DNA of 64,000 nt from Ceratobasidium sp. AG-K. Taxonomy: Eukaryota; Basidiomycota; Agaricomycetes; Cantharellales; Ceratobasidiaceae. Shown piece after piece: positions 1-15,538 of the stretch. Position 1 is the first letter of the stretch; each line of letters opens with the position of its first letter. The stretch is from assembly GCA_037039685.1 (NCBI GenBank), contig JAWNGF010000001.1, forward strand, positions 8,432,001 to 8,496,000, given 5' to 3'. Position numbers and translations under genes: made by a program. The notes under the pieces are model-generated. The model saw only the letters and a program-made list of their open reading frames with translations, did no database searches and was not told the origin of the DNA.

Positions 1-2672
1 CTTCAAGCGAAAGCCATTCGTAATCGTCCCGAGCTCAACTCTCGAGTGGCCCGTAACGCCCTTCTCAAAGAGCACGCTAGCGAAGTTGCAAGACTTAAAG
101 CGGATCTCGTCGCAGCTCGTGAAAAGAATGGGGTCTATGTTTCGCCAGAGCGCTGGAGGGAGATCGAATCAGCTCAGGAAGGTGGCAAGACGGTACGTGA
201 GGAGCTACGAATCCAGGCCGAGGTTGCGCAACGCCAGTGTCGAGCCTTGAGGGAGGAGCTGGACGCACAAGGGGCAGTGCTTGTTAAACGAACCAACGAG
301 TTGGATGGCACAAAACAGGAGCTAGAGCTGGAACAGCGCCACTTGGTCGACGCCAAGCGAGAGGTCAGCAAGTTACGGGCTCAAGTCGAGGAAGAGAAGA
401 TTGTGCGACAGGCATTTGAAAACAATGAATTGACTCTCGACCGCGTAGCCCTAGGTTTGCGGGATACCGCGAGGACCGGCGTAACTGATGTCCAAGGCCT
501 GTTTGATAAAATCGGTCAGTTTCTTTCATATGCCTCTTTTCATAACTGGCCGTCTTATCATCGCAACACTGGCTTCTCCAGCCCGCAACAATGAGTTACT
601 GGCTGGAAACGCCGGCGTTATAACCGGTTTTTCTCAAAAGCTGCAAAGCGAAGCAGCTGAATTAGCTGCTCGGGTTGAAGATTTCCTGAAGTCCCACAGC
701 TCTATTTCCCACCGAATCAAGTCGCAGGCCGAATCATTTCAAGCGATAGAACTTGACGTAAGTCCTGTCTCACTAACAAGGAGAAAGCTTATCCGTCAAT
801 CAGGCATCACACCAATACAGCCAACTCATCGATGGGCACTTGCGTCTACTCGATGCAACAGCTACAAAAATTCAGGAGACAGAGAAGGACTCCGATGTCG
901 CTCTCGACGCCCTCCGATCGGCTATCGCGCGTACAAACGAAGGGATCAAGTCAACCCTGGAGCAATGGAGCGTGGTTATGTCTAGGGAATGCAGTGCGTT
1001 ATTCGGCGAACTCGCCGTCCAGCAGGAAAAGCATGTTGGCGAGGTAAGCCATAGTTTGGGTTTCTCAGTTTGGGCTTCGCTTCCTCAGTAGCTCAACCTC
1101 GGCGAATTTTCTCTATTTCAGGCGGACAAAGCATTGAAGATGGCTTGTGGCCTGGTCGAGACGGTAGTCGTTGAGTCGAAGAGCTATATCGAGGAACATT
1201 TGAAACCGGGCATTTCGCAGATGCACCAATTGGCGAAACAAGCATCTGACAGCGAGGTGAGTGAGATCGAGGTTGATGAGACCTGACCATCGATAAATCT
1301 TCCTGTTTCGTTCTGGAATGGTGCTAACATAATTTTTGGTAGATTGGGCGGCTCCGTCGCCAGAACGAGCTGCTAACTTCTCTCCTCGAGACTGAAAGCA
1401 TCAGATCTGAGAAGATGCGCGATCAGGTTACTGCCCAACTTGTAGCGTTGATTGCAGGCTTTACGAAGGAGAGTCACCAAGGACTATGTGATGCCGTCGC
1501 TACAGTGCGCCAAGGGATGAAAGAGGGAGAGGAGGCATTGAATACCTTTACAACCGCTCACGATGCCGAAGCGTCGCAAGTTTCCATGATGACCGAAGAT
1601 CTGGTGCGCACACTTCACGCCAAGGAACAGGATGGTGCACAAACCAAGGAGGAAGGGGTCAAGGTTGGTCCAACACGGCTTGAGCATCAAAGCATCCATG
1701 ACCCTAACACCTACGCCTTCCCCTTAGGCGATAAAACAAGCCAAGGCTAGCTTTGAAGATGGGAACTCGCGGGCACGGACGGCTATCAATGCTGCCGTCA
1801 CTGGGCAGGGAGTGGACATTGGCCGTCAGCTCTCAGGATTCAACGAAAGTTCCTCGCACGGTGAGCCACCTCAATGCCAATTATATTGGCGCGACTTAAC
1901 TGGTAACAATAAGCGTTGGAGTTATTCAATTCGTCTAAGGTGGGACGAATCGACTCGATACAGAGGTTTACGATCGAGTCGAAGGAATCATTTAAGACTG
2001 TCCAAAATGGGTTGGCAACGTCTTCACAAAACCTCCAGCAGACAATGAGCGCCGTAATCAACCACGTATGTCACACTTGTTGATGAGCAGTATTATTCCC
2101 GCTCACGTCAGACTCATTAGACAACGCTCCTACGCAATTCTTGTCAGACATACAAATCATCGATCGGACCACACATCGCTGCCGTTGAGCAAACCAGCAA
2201 AGATATACTTTCAGATGTCAAAACTCAAGATGCACCCACCGGATTAACTCCACGCAAGAGACGTTGGGACTACGTGGATTCCTGGGCGCTCACGGGCGAT
2301 CGTGAATCAATTCTCCGTACTTGGAGAAACCACGATCCAACACCGTCCTTGAGCACGAGCATCACTGCCACAGATGATTTGAAGTCGGAACCTGGAGCAA
2401 CACCTGAGAAAGATCTAGCTGTTGCAATAGGCCAAACGCTCATCGAGGTTGATTCTGTTGTTCCCGACCAGTGCGAAGTGCTTGTGAATCCGGAGCCTCA
2501 ATCAGATGTTGATATGAGCGACGTACCAGCGGTTCAGACAAAAACAGGGCGGCCGTCGAGTGCGATACCAGCTCCTTCTCGGATGCGACGCTCGACTATC
2601 GTGCCTGGTTTCAGGTCTTCCGGAGTAACTGATGAGAACATCGCTACCCGCTCCAAGCGCCTGAAGAGGTAG
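1..2672 (+). CDS. Kinesin-5 (BimC/Eg5/Cut7-type) mitotic motor, 5'-truncated by window edge
   Basis: Plus-end directed, tetrameric spindle motor that crosslinks antiparallel microtubules during bipolar spindle assembly. The frame is open from base 1. It begins just after the motor domain with the neck-linker and early stalk signature of kinesin-5 (ALLKEH, then VARLKADLVAAREKNGVYVS), followed by a long charged coiled coil. The C-terminal tail carries a BimC-box-like segment (LTPRKRRWDYVDSW at about 2245-2285), the site where family members are phosphorylated by Cdk1, then a basic end (RSKRLKR) and stop at 2670-2672. The coding frame is split by short introns, for example 1044-1121 (GTAAGC...TTTCAG) and about 1258-1342. 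The whole motor domain lies upstream of the window. The family call is firm; internal exon edges between 500 and 900 and between 1680 and 2230 are approximate. Confidence 0.93.
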
Positions 2673-3139
2673 TACCAGGGTGCTAGGTGCGATCCTATTG
2701 GGCGGTGTGTCTTGAGTATTTATTATAATCTCGTTGTTTTGGTTGTCTGTACCAACGCGCTCTCTAACAATGTACTATAATTGTTTATTTTCGTTCAGAA
2801 TGATCATAGACTTGGTTACCTACAGACCTTGCCCATACCTACCATCACCAATTTGACTTGCCACTTGAGTTCTCACGTGGCGTTACCCCGGCAACTACAA
2901 CTTTCGTGGAAACGGAATCGATCTGCATGATTCTGCAAACTTCTTGGCTCAATTCGGTGATATAAGTTGGCGCTCTCAAGTGAATTTCCTTCAGCTCTCA
3001 CTTTCTCATATTCGTTCAATCTCTTTCAATTCAGGCTCAGCTGGCACTGGCGCTAGCACTTTTTAAACATTCTTTTTATACACTTTCCTTCTTGCGGCCC
3101 GTTTTATAACCTTCCGGCTCAGATATCTAGCTTAGCAAC
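2673..3139. other. Intergenic: kinesin-5 3' end and CAP gene promoter
   Basis: No gene seen. The stretch contains a CACGTG core at 2874-2879 and a TATAAG-like box at 2961, about 180 bp before the CAP gene start, followed by a pyrimidine-rich tract typical of basidiomycete promoters. These are sequence matches only; no transcription start is known. Confidence 0.4.
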
Positions 3140-4178
3140 ATGCTTTTCAACCAACTATCGACGATTACGGCGGTAACCATATTCATCTGGGCCAATTTTC
3201 CCCAACTTGCGGCGGCAAATCAGGCATTGATGGACTGCGAGATGAAATGTTCCCAACAATGGTCCTTTCCGACCCCGGCTGCATCCCCCAGCGCTTCGTC
3301 TAAATCAAGGCTAAGCCCACGTCAACACACACATCTACCAGCTCACCGGTGAATGAAGCTTACTATGCCGCTGTACCTACGGCTACCACTACAGTAGCCC
3401 CCAACTCGCCGATTGAGCCTCACTCGTCGGCCAAAGAACACGTCGCCGTCGCTGCCCCCTCGACCCCTCTGTCGAACACCCCAAGTACGACTATCACCCC
3501 ACCGCGATCCACAACTACTCAGCGCCCAGCTCAAACCTCGACGTCTGAACCTAAAGATCCCCCGAAATCAGCAACTGCCTCCTCGAGTATTGACGCATAT
3601 CTCATTCCTCACAATGTGGCACGAGCGGCACACGGTGCTAGTCCCTTGGTTTGGTCGGACGAATTGGCAGCCGCAGCTCAGCGTTGGGCGGATAACTGTG
3701 TATTCGAACACTCAGGGGGGAGTTTAGGTCCGTTTGGCGAAAATCTTGCTGCAGGAAGCGGTGACTACCGCGCTCAAAGCGGTGTTGAAGCTTGGGTGAA
3801 TGAAGCGGGTCAGTATATGGTTTAAGGTTGAATTTTTAAGTAGAATAACTTCTCTCCACAGGCGAGTACAGTTCAGCCAACCCAGTGCCATCGCATTTCA
3901 CGCAAGTAGTTTGGAAAGCGACTACTCAAGTTGGCTGTGCGGTTGCTTCGTGCAACCTCGCCAACTTCGACCCCAAGTTTTGGGTAAGTATTCGGTTTGT
4001 ATATGCGTACCAAACCCATAGCTTATGCTCTCTACATTTATAATTAGCCAGTAAAGTACCATGTATGCGAATACTCTGCCCCTGGGAATGTCATTGGGCA
4101 GTTCGCGTGAGTATTGTATTTCCAGTGTCTACTTGCCGCTTACCAGCGTGAACCTACAGCACGAACGTTCAGGCGTAG
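3140..4178 (+). CDS. Secreted CAP-domain (SCP/PR-1-like) protein
   Basis: Predicted extracellular protein of the CAP superfamily (pathogenesis-related 1, SCP/TAPS); fungal members bind sterols and lipids, and some are effectors. It starts with a hydrophobic signal peptide (MLFNQLSTITAVTIF...LAAANQ), followed by a Ser/Thr/Pro-rich linker of about 75 residues. The CAP domain starts at YLIPHNVARAAHGASPLVWS and continues through WADNCVFEHS and PFGENLAAG. After an intron comes the HFTQVVWKATTQVGCAVASC block, and after another the HVCEYSAPGN block. The last exon gives GQFATNVQA and stop at 4176-4178. First intron by phase: 3262-3341. The conserved His and Glu of the CAP cavity (HN, GEN, HFTQ, CEY) are visible. 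The length of about 230 residues is normal. The family is firm; a role in virulence would be inference. Confidence 0.9.
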
Positions 4179-4374
4179 GTCCCGCTATTCCGGACGTTGT
4201 TGCTTTGTGCTCTGTGATGCCGGTTCTGAGTGGAGCGCGCCTTGTACGCCCGTAGTTTTCATGCTATAAACTAAAGTCCGTGGATTAAGATTTGGTAGTG
4301 AAATTACAATAGTCTTGGCGAGTGTGACCAGCCAGCGTGCGTTCGTCTCAGGCGTGGGGAATAGTTATGTGCTG

Positions 4375-6669
<2,295 letters not shown>

Positions 6670-8535
6670 CAGTCGTCGTGGATGCGGGGAAACACGTCGC
6701 CTTGAGACGGGTAGTTAAATATTCGACGGCTTGTGATTCGGGACGCGTTGGACATAAACTGTACGTTTGCAACGTCACACAAACACGACTAAACGGACAA
6801 ATCCGTCGTGCTCCGTGGGTTTTTTAAGCACCTGACCTGAGCCGTGGGCGCTAGATACGGAAGGAGCCTAGGCGTACGGAAGCGTGCCTCCAGGACCGAG
6901 AACCAGGTGTGATGAGCTGGAAAGCTCCGCCGAGTAAAACGAGAACCATCTTTGTATTGACCGCATAATGTAGAATGTGCTCAAGGGTCGATATGACTCC
7001 TGCGACGCAAACTTCGGCCAATGATAGGCAAGGGAGAACTGCATAGTCACGATCCACTGAGGATATTTGTCCTGTAACGATTACCGTAGCACACAGGCTA
7101 GTACTCCGTGCTCAAGATACGTTGCAAGTTGCCATATCTAGGAAGGCGAATCAGGTACTGAGTTATCAACCGCCGGTACACTAGATCATCCAGTCTAGAT
7201 AAGATATAGAGTGTCCTAGCTAGATGAAAGGATACCATACGTAAAGTAGCTCACAAAGCCCTTGCGGGATAGCTGGCGACAATCCATCAAGGTGAGCGAA
7301 TTATGTCATAGTGTAAGATAGTTTCCTAACAGTTACCGAATGGACTGGTTAAATGCAAAGGACTTGGGGAGGGGGAGGGGTTCAAAGGAACTGAAATGTG
7401 CAAGGGCCGGCCTGAGCCCCTTTTGAGGCTAACAGACTGTCGACGTTTGCTCTAAATAGCTGTAAACAAGCTAGTCTGCGAGTCGGAACTTCAACAGAAT
7501 TTATCATAAGCTACGCCCCACGCTCGAAAGGCACCTTAACCCCACGAAATAGCCTGATGGCGACACACAGATACATGCCCGAACTAAACCAAAGCCAAGA
7601 TTTCCGTGCAAACGAAAAGCATGACCGAGAATGGCAGGGTACTCTCATGAATTATCGGTCCACGAGGTGATAAAGATGACCATAAATACGTGACCAACAA
7701 TAGGTTAGTCAAGGCAGTTTCATTGCTTGTGAGTACCAATATGAACTTCAGAGTCCTTTGAGACCGGAGGTCTAAACTTGGTCAACTAAATAGAAGGTGC
7801 AAGGAGTCGGATTACCATGCCCAAGTGGCTTCGGAAGATAGGAGGATGACAGGTCTTTGCTCCAGGTAGCACACGCACACGCACAGGTGCCGTTTCGTCC
7901 TTCAATAGTTGTTGATGGGATAAGTTTGCCGCATATGCTTGCACTTCGCTTCGGATACTGTGTCTTGGGGTTGCTTACAGATCTAAACTAGTTCAAGCGG
8001 ATTGAGTGTGTCTGCAACCAAGAGCAACCAAGAGCTCTCAGCAGTTTTGATGAGCCTTCTGGTACGGTCAATCGACTTGGGCCAATTGATATCGGTCGCA
8101 ATATTAGTTATAACTAAGCCAGAAAACAGATGAGTGGCCGAGCTATCACTTATTCATTTATGTTGTTTTGAACCATTCCCTCGGGCCCTAAAAATTCGAC
8201 CTCAAGTGGACCTCATGATCAGCTTTCTTGATCAGACGTGCTCACATAGCACTAGCTATGTCAAAACATTCAAATCTCATCAGCGAAGTCACGCTAGCAC
8301 AGCGTTTCGGTGATCGGGAGCGACTGAATTCTGCCCCATGATGTACACCCACCTCATGGGCCGGAACCAGATCAGTGTAGCGTTTTTAGTCGGGCTGCTT
8401 TTCGCAAGGATATGCGCATGCGGGCCTAGAGTCTAAATTATGACACATGAAGAAAACAGAATGCTAGAAACTTGGTCAGATATTGACTAGATCAATGCGC
8501 ATACATCCCACTTACCACCTCTAATTACTTCATTT
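6670..8535. other. Long intergenic region, no gene recognised
   Basis: About 1.9 kb without a convincing coding frame on either strand: open stretches are all under 80 codons and show no recognisable motif. The first part is the upstream region of the glucoamylase gene; the rest lies downstream of the PPR gene. No tRNA, terminal inverted repeat or long tandem repeat was seen. A poly-G/A tract (ggggagggggaggggt) lies at about 7366-7381. Confidence 0.5.
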
Positions 8536-11017
8536 TCATTCAGCGGACCCTTTTATTTTCATAATAAGCTTGAGCAATCCCGTCTGCGGAAGAAACCTAG
8601 TCTCCACCAATTCATCACACAGCGCTCTTGCCAGCGCAATTTGCCCATGGGAGGCAACACCGCTAAGCAGAATGTACCAAGTATCGTGGTTTGGTAATAG
8701 TCTTGCACCACGCATCTCGTGAAAGTATCGAACAGCTTGAACAACGTTCGGTGGGACGTTCTTCATGTCAATCGGCTTGCGAGTTTCCCCGCCTGAGAGG
8801 GCTCGCCACTCGGACTGGGGGACGGTACCACCTTCGAGGCATGCCGCAATCAAGATAGTGTACGTCGCCCGATTTTCATGAATGTTTCGTTTCTTCATTC
8901 GCTCGCGAAGCATTTGGGTGGCCTGTTGCGCCTCGGCGTAAGATACGTGGTGAAAGTTTGAATCTGAACCTGCTCCTGCAGCACGATGGAAAGCCGTCAT
9001 AAGGGAGGTGTAGTTTACTACATTGGTTTCTACGCCGCGTCCTCGAATTCGACAGCATCTTGACTCCGAGTTGTAGCCGCTCGCGGGTGGAAGGACCTTG
9101 GGGAACGGTTTCACGTGGCATGACTCGAGAAAAGCGAGACTTTTGTTGACCAGTTTTGTCTCGTGACCTGCCCCCTCTACCGACAACGGGATAGACGACG
9201 TGTTCGATGAGCTCTGCTGCAATCGCGGCATTAGGCTCTACTTTAAGAGCTTTCATAATGTCTAAAATTCGCGTTGGCGCGTCTTTGACTCCCAACCCCA
9301 GCAGTGCATCGAGGATCGTCGCAAAGGTGTAGTTGTCAGGGGTAAGCCCAGAGTCTGCGATAGTGCGTAGAACTTTAGAAAGTGAGGCCAAGTCTCGGCG
9401 TCTAGAATAATGCCTCAGAATAGTGTTGTACGTTGTAATATCAGGAACGGGTCCGGAAGGTGTCGGGGATGCGGCGTTCGCTTCCAGCTCAGAAACGAGG
9501 CCAAGAGCCGTATCAAGATATCCGTTGGAAATCAGCCCGTGAATGAAAATATTATATGGCCTGATGCCAATATGCTCCTTCGGGATCGTGCTTCTCATCT
9601 CCTCAAAGTACCTCCGGGCTGCATTGGACGCTTCTGGCTGGTGTCTCTCGAATAAGCCTTGTATCATTGCCGCATAACTGTACACGTCTCGGCCGTCCTT
9701 TCCCATCGTATTCCAGATTCTATGAGCCCGTTCCATATCTCCAGCTCGTACGTAGCCGAGCATCAGAGTATTCCACATTCCCGTTGTAGGCGTTACTCCC
9801 AATGAGCAGATGTCCTCCCAGATCGTTTGCTTTAGATTTGGTTGTCTGAGTGTGTCAGAGGCTTCAATCAAATCGCACCAGGTTTGACGAGAAACAGAGA
9901 AAATCGGTTTTTGTTTGGGATCAGAAATAATCGGGGCACTGGCGGAGACATCCAAAGGACCAATCCATGGCTCAGGCTCCCGAAGAAGTTCAATAATTTT
10001 TGCATAAGTAGCTTGGACCTTGTCTAGGTCAAAAGTTTCGGTAAATTTGAACAAGTAGTTTCGGAACATCCAGGGTCGGGCGAGCATGCGTAGTAGGTTC
10101 AAGTCGATTGCATAGCGCAGTGTTTCAGCTACCACGTCCTCTCGCACCTCTCTGATGGGTTCGAGCAGGTCGCGGAACGTTTCAGGTTTGACAGGGATAG
10201 CAGTATAGTAGGTTGTATCAAAGGCCCCACGAAAGTCGTCTAGCATGGCATGTGCACATATAGTGAGCGCAAGGAGTTCAGGTCGACCATTCGCATATTT
10301 GAGGACCTCCGGTTGAGGCGGTGGTGCGATCAACTCAGGTGGATCGAATCTTGGTTGACTGCCTCTTGGCTTAGGTAAAGGACTACCTGAGGATATTTCG
10401 GAGCGGGCCACAGTCTTGAGTATATGGTCACCTTCGCCCGCCAAGCACCGTTTTGCATAAGCCACCCATAGCTCTAGTACGACATTGGGCTTGGATTCCC
10501 GGAGAGCTCGGATCATAGATGCGCGCAAAACGCAGATTTGTCCGCGGACAGCAAGCCATAGCCCCAGTTCATGGACTTGCGTCATTGGAGCTACCAGATT
10601 GGAGCTCGGTAAAGACGACTTTTGCTCCTTTTGAGAAAGAGGGCGCAGGGGTTCAGGTAATCGTTTTGAGACTAGGAGGAATACCGTCGGGGCAATGGTG
10701 GTATCGACTTCCTCAAGGTCACTCGTGCTCAGATGATCAGCATGCCCAGCATTCTGGAGTCGAGAAAAGGCATTCCAGACCCCAGCTGGATTCTTGGAAT
10801 CGATTTCTGTGCGGAGGGTAGCAAGGAGATCATTATAGGCTAGACCAATATCCCCTGGTAAAATGATCGGTTTTCCAGGGGGCAGGTTAATTCGGAGTGA
10901 ATTGTGTAGTATCGAAGTGATCTGAGCGGAATTGGTTCGCCTCGGAACGTTGGTGAATGCTCTAACATGGATTATACGACCAAATGCAGACGAAAAGTGT
11001 TTCCGAGACACTTGCAT
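8536..11017 (-). CDS. Pentatricopeptide-repeat (PPR) protein, probably mitochondrial
   Basis: PPR proteins bind organellar RNA and act in processing, stability or translation. The N-terminus (MQVSRKHFSSAFGRIIHVRA) is rich in Arg, Ser and hydrophobic residues with no acidic residue, as in a mitochondrial presequence. PPR units occupy the C-terminal half: for example WNTLMLGYVRAGDMERAHRI, YNIFIHGLISNGYLDTALGL, TTYNTILRHYSRRRDLASLS, and NYTFATILDALLGLGVKDA. After a short intron at about 9050-9190 (minus strand) the other reading frame supplies NVVNYTSLMTAFHRAAGAG and TWYILLSGVASHGQIALARA, ending at LLKLIMKIKGSAE. The total is about 830 residues. The RNA target cannot be told from sequence. It is divergent from the Zn2Cys6 factor downstream. 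Confidence 0.85.
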
Positions 11018-11077
11018 ACTCGATGACTAGCGCTCGGGTAGGAATGGGGTTTTTGGACAAAGTTTAACGTAGATTGC

Positions 11078-11083
11078 CACGTG
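11078..11083. promoter_or_regulatory. CACGTG E-box-like site upstream of the PPR gene
   Basis: Perfect palindromic CACGTG about 61 bp before the PPR start codon, in the intergenic region shared with the divergent Zn2Cys6 gene. This core is bound by bHLH factors such as Cbf1 and USF homologues in fungi. Occupancy here is inferred only. Confidence 0.4.
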
Positions 11084-11636
11084 ATGTGACGGTGACCCTG
11101 GAGACCCACCCCACTTGCGACGAAGTTCCAGACGCTAACCGCCAATCCCGTGTGCGGTGGCTCGAAGTCCTATCCAGATAATTTGTCCTAGTTCTCCTCC
11201 AAACCCGATCACAACCACCCTGATGAGCACCCCTTATTATATTCGGTCGAACACCCCTATGTGTCCAGCTGCCATCACCTGGATGCCCGATCTATGCGTC
11301 CATATCATAGCACAATCACGGGATTTGTCCTTTACTTGTCTTATATGTATGCTCTACAATAGAATTTTAAGTGTACTGGATTTGACAATATACCTACCGC
11401 ACGAATCGATTTCCCGCTTCCTTTCACCACTCAAACACGACCTACCGTATTCCCGGGCTCTCCCTTCCATATCATGCCCGGCCCCCGAAGCGTGTTCCCT
11501 CCCTACCCCCCCTCTTACGGTTCTTCAGCCCTCCCCCGATTTACGTCGCCGCGCATCACATTTGTGGGCTTCATTCCGCTCGGTTTAAAGGAGCCCCGCT
11601 CACCTGTTAGCCAAACGCGACCACAGCGACAGAACG

Positions 11637-14600
11637 ATGGCCTACAACCAACCAGGAGGCAGCAGCAATACTCAACCTTTAGATGACGAAGTCCCTCTGA
11701 AAATTCGTCGCGTAACCAAAGCTTGCGACTTGTGTCGGAAACGCAAGGCTCGATGCGACGGAGATCCCCAGTCTACCAAGGGTGTGAGTATCGATCAAGT
11801 TTCCCTTGGTGTATACTTGAGACCTAACTTTGGATTATTCGTATTTCTTGCTTGACAGTGTACTTTATGCACCAATACAGGGGTCGCTTGTGTTTTTACA
11901 CGGTTTGCAAGGGTGGGTTGGTGAAATTATCTAGCTCGCCACACCAACTGATCTAAAGAGACATAAGAAACGAGGGCATGAAAGCAGGTAATATTTTCGT
12001 CTACGAACATCTATACATCGTACTCAGTCCATCGAATACAGCCAAGCGCGTCAGCTGGAAAGTCGAATCATCGAACTAGAGGGGATAATTCGCCTGGTAG
12101 GACCGTGCAGCGCTAGGTACACCGTCCCTGACTGAATTCTTTGCAGATGGCGCCAGGTATTGACATCGAGCAAGAGTTGGACGACTCGGCTCAGTCATCC
12201 GACTCACCCGACAACCCAAGCACGTTCCTGCGCCCGTCAGACTCGGCTTTCCTCCATCCGTCCGATGCGTTCTTCCATCCATCAGCCGACTCGACGACCG
12301 CATTCCTTCATCCATCAAACACCCTCTTCGGCACAAGTGCCTACGAGGAAGAAATCAAGCCAGATTTGAGCTCACTATCTCGCTTCTCTTCGCTTTCACC
12401 TCCCAGTTCAGCATCCGAAAGTACATTCCCCCGCCCTGGCACAACCGCCGGACACGTACCGGCATCTTCAAGTCCCAATCATCCGTTTGGCGTAATAACC
12501 CCTCCAGGAACGGCTTCAGGAACACCACACATCGCCTCTCTCAAGGACGCTCGGCTTCCCGGGGCCGATGTTGGAGCCCCTGGGGGCAGACCACTGTATC
12601 ATTCGGAATTGTGAGTCTTAGTTGGGAATAAACCAAGAGAGATGAGCTGACGTCGCCCGAGCAGGTCGTACACCGAGGGGTCAGAGATTGCCGTACGTTT
12701 CGCTTTGCTTGATAATATTAACAATCATTGGGGCTTACCACCAAAGGAAAATCCGATAGATTGGACTGGAGCTTGCACAGGCGTGGAGAAAGGAGGTTCA
12801 ACCCCAAGCCGCCAGGCGGAACTCACGTCAGACCAACCCTGCAGAATACCAAGGATCGGTGAGTTGTCTCCGAGCAGCATTTACCTAAGTGCACGCGTGG
12901 TATTGAATAAACTGCGTCCCGATATAGTACACAAAGCCCTTGAGGGATAAGCTTCCAACCAGAGTCGCCCCCCAAGATGTGAGTCACAAATCTATGATAA
13001 ATGAGAAGCACCGCAATGTGCCACTCACTTCGCATATATCAAACATAGCTCTGGTTCCCGCCTGATGATCTCTTGGCCGCTTTGGTAGACCTCTACTTCA
13101 CTCGGTTTAATGTCCTTCTTCCGCTTCTTCATCGCCCGACATTCGAGGCCCAGCTCGCGCAAAAATTGCATTGGCGCGATCCGAGTTTTGCGGCGGTCGT
13201 ACTATTGGTCTGTGCGAACGGATCCAGGTTCAGTGATGACACACGAGTTATGCCGTACTATGCGGATGATGTCCCGGAGGATATGCGAGAATACGATGCG
13301 GGGATATTGTTTTATCGTGAGTAGCTTTTACGTACCTATGTGAACGGCACGGACGAATGTTGTCCCGCCGCAAGACAAATTTGGGACGTTTATGATATGG
13401 GACAGTTACTTACTTTCGGATAGGCCAGGTAGATGTATGTTCTATGGGCGTATTCCCAGTCGATGTGCTATTCGAACATCAAATCATCGTCTTGGGCGCA
13501 ATGTACGTTACAATCGGAAATCCGAGCGCGGTCTTGGGTATGTGTTGACTGAAGCTCGGCGCCGATCGGTTCCTGGCTAACGATGTACCTAGTGGCAACG
13601 GGTGTCAGCCTTCGCCTCGGCATGCAGCGCGGTATTCACCGCAACGCATGGCAAGGCGAGGTCAACACCCACAATAAAGTTTTAAACGACGAGATGTGGC
13701 GCCGGGTGTTTTGGTGGGTCTGATTGTTCTTGCTATGCAGTCGGACCGGAGAGAACTAATCTCGAGGGCGTTCAGGTCATCCTACGTTCTCGACGTTTTG
13801 TTCTCGACTTTTTATGGACGCCCCACGTCTGTACTGACCGATCAGTGAGTATCAGGATCAGATCATCAAGGTGGAACAACGGCCTCTGATGATTACATAC
13901 CAATGTGCATTCCTTGCTTTGCGAATGCCCCGATGTGTTATGTAGGTATGATCTTCCTCCGCCGATGCCTATGGAAGGAGAAGACCCACAGGTCGTAAGC
14001 GGGTTCCGGCACTTTACAAAGTTATGTGAGATACTCACCGAGATAACCCGGACTATGGTACGTGTAGAACATGTGTTTCTCTCAGCCATATACTGACGTT
14101 TCGTGCTTCATTCCTCATAACTTGAACGGGTCTTGGTAGTATGCGACTGGGCGTAGGTATGACCCGAAGCGACAAAAGCTCACGTCGATGCCGGAAAACG
14201 AAAGGAAGTTGCACGAATGGTACAGGAGCCTACCACGACAGCGTGAGTACCCGAGGTTGGAAAACGGGGAGAGCTTTGATAGTGATTGTTGTCTGGCCAC
14301 CCGCGTTCTTATATCCCGATGCACACGCGTGCGAATTCAATCGCTCATCTGAACGAACTCCGAACGAACTGCTATCGCGCCCTTCGTTCCAGTGAAATGG
14401 TCCCCCGAATCTGGCTACAACTGCTCGATGGCCCTCCTAGAAGTCGCAACGTGGCTAAATTCCTAGTAAGTGCCCTATCCGATTGATCGTGTTACAGTGG
14501 AGTCAACCCCGACGGGCGCTGACCCGCGCCGTTTCTCCGCGACTGTCTAGCGTAAGTTTTGGACATTCGCGCACAGGGGTGTTTACTCAATAATTTGACC

Positions 14601-15538
14601 TTGCCCACTCGCGCATCCAGTATCATTTCTCCCAGATATTGGTACGACGCCCATACGCGATGCTTCCAGGCGCCGGAGAGACTGGGAAAACACTCTTCGA
14701 GGACAGTCGAAGGGCGTGTCTACACTCGGCTAGGTCCAACGCCACTATGCTGGGTCATTACATCAACATTAACAACAAGCCAAGTGAGTACAGTGCGAGC
14801 CTTTAGTCCGCCTCGCCTCCGGGCTAGACTCGAGCCTGCTGAGATGAACGTGGGATCAACGATGACTGATACCCATTTCGTTTATAAAGTGCCGTGGTTG
14901 ACACCTAGCACGCGCGAAACGGTAGTCGTGCTTGTGATGAACGGCTTGCATATATCGGGCTCAGCGCCCAAGGAAACTGAAGGACGTCAAGACCCGTTAG
15001 TCCAAAATTGCGTAAACATATTGCAGCTCATGGGCCGGGTCGGCGTGCATGTCGCAGATATGGCGTACGTTCATTTCGCTACCTATGCGCCACATCGCCC
15101 TGATCCTCCTGCCATTGGCCCGAACTCATTATCATATTGATATTCAGAAATATGCTTTGTGAGCTTGCAGCCCCTATCAATGCCTCGCCTTCACCATAGG
15201 TATATGCACGTCGTGCTCGAGACGTCGGAGCACCGAAGACTCACTGAGCTACTCCTCCGAAATCAGCATCAAAGGTTCATGTCAGCTTGGTTAGTGTCTC
15301 GGTGTGGCTGGCGGGTTGAAAGTTTATGACCGGTCTGAAAATGTAACGTCCCGTGTGATCTGTCGTGGTTGAAATGTCTTCTCGTTGAAAATCAATCTAG
15401 TCCGTTCTATGCCCACCGAAGTCTGCTCGAGTCCTATCGCGAGTCCTCTTGCGTTCTAACAAGGTTAGCCAAATACAGCTAGCCGTTAGTGCGCTTGCCC
15501 ATCTGTGTGAGGAGCAGCATTTTCAACCAGATTCCTAA
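11637..15538 (+). CDS. Zn2Cys6 fungal transcription factor, XlnR/fungal_trans type
   Basis: DNA-binding nuclear regulator. Exon 1 gives KACDLCRKRKARCDGD and, after an intron at 11784-11859, the second half CTLCTNTGVACVFT, together C-x2-C-x6-C...C-x2-C-x6-C. A basic linker and short coiled stretch (ARQLESRIIELEGIIRLV) follow, then a Ser/Pro/Thr-rich region with repeated FLHPSD/FFHPS units (12141-12600). The middle homology region appears as AALVDLYFTRFNVLLPLLHR, then VATGVSLRLGMQRGIHRNAW, WRRVFW and VLDVLFSTFYGRPTSVLTDQ. The region at 14620-14660 (QYHFSQILVRRP) matches the later helices of this family. Many introns of about 50-65 bp split it. The 3' end (NKVSQIQLAVSALAHLCEEQ, stop 15536-15538) is a plausible last exon but is less certain than the rest. 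The target genes are unknown; similarity to xylanolytic regulators does not prove that role. Confidence 0.8.

Noticed and set aside
7253..7275. 22-bp similarity (cacaaagcccttg-gggata) with 12930-12953
   Set aside because: The match does not extend beyond about 22 bases and the second copy is inside a coding exon of the Zn2Cys6 gene; probably chance.
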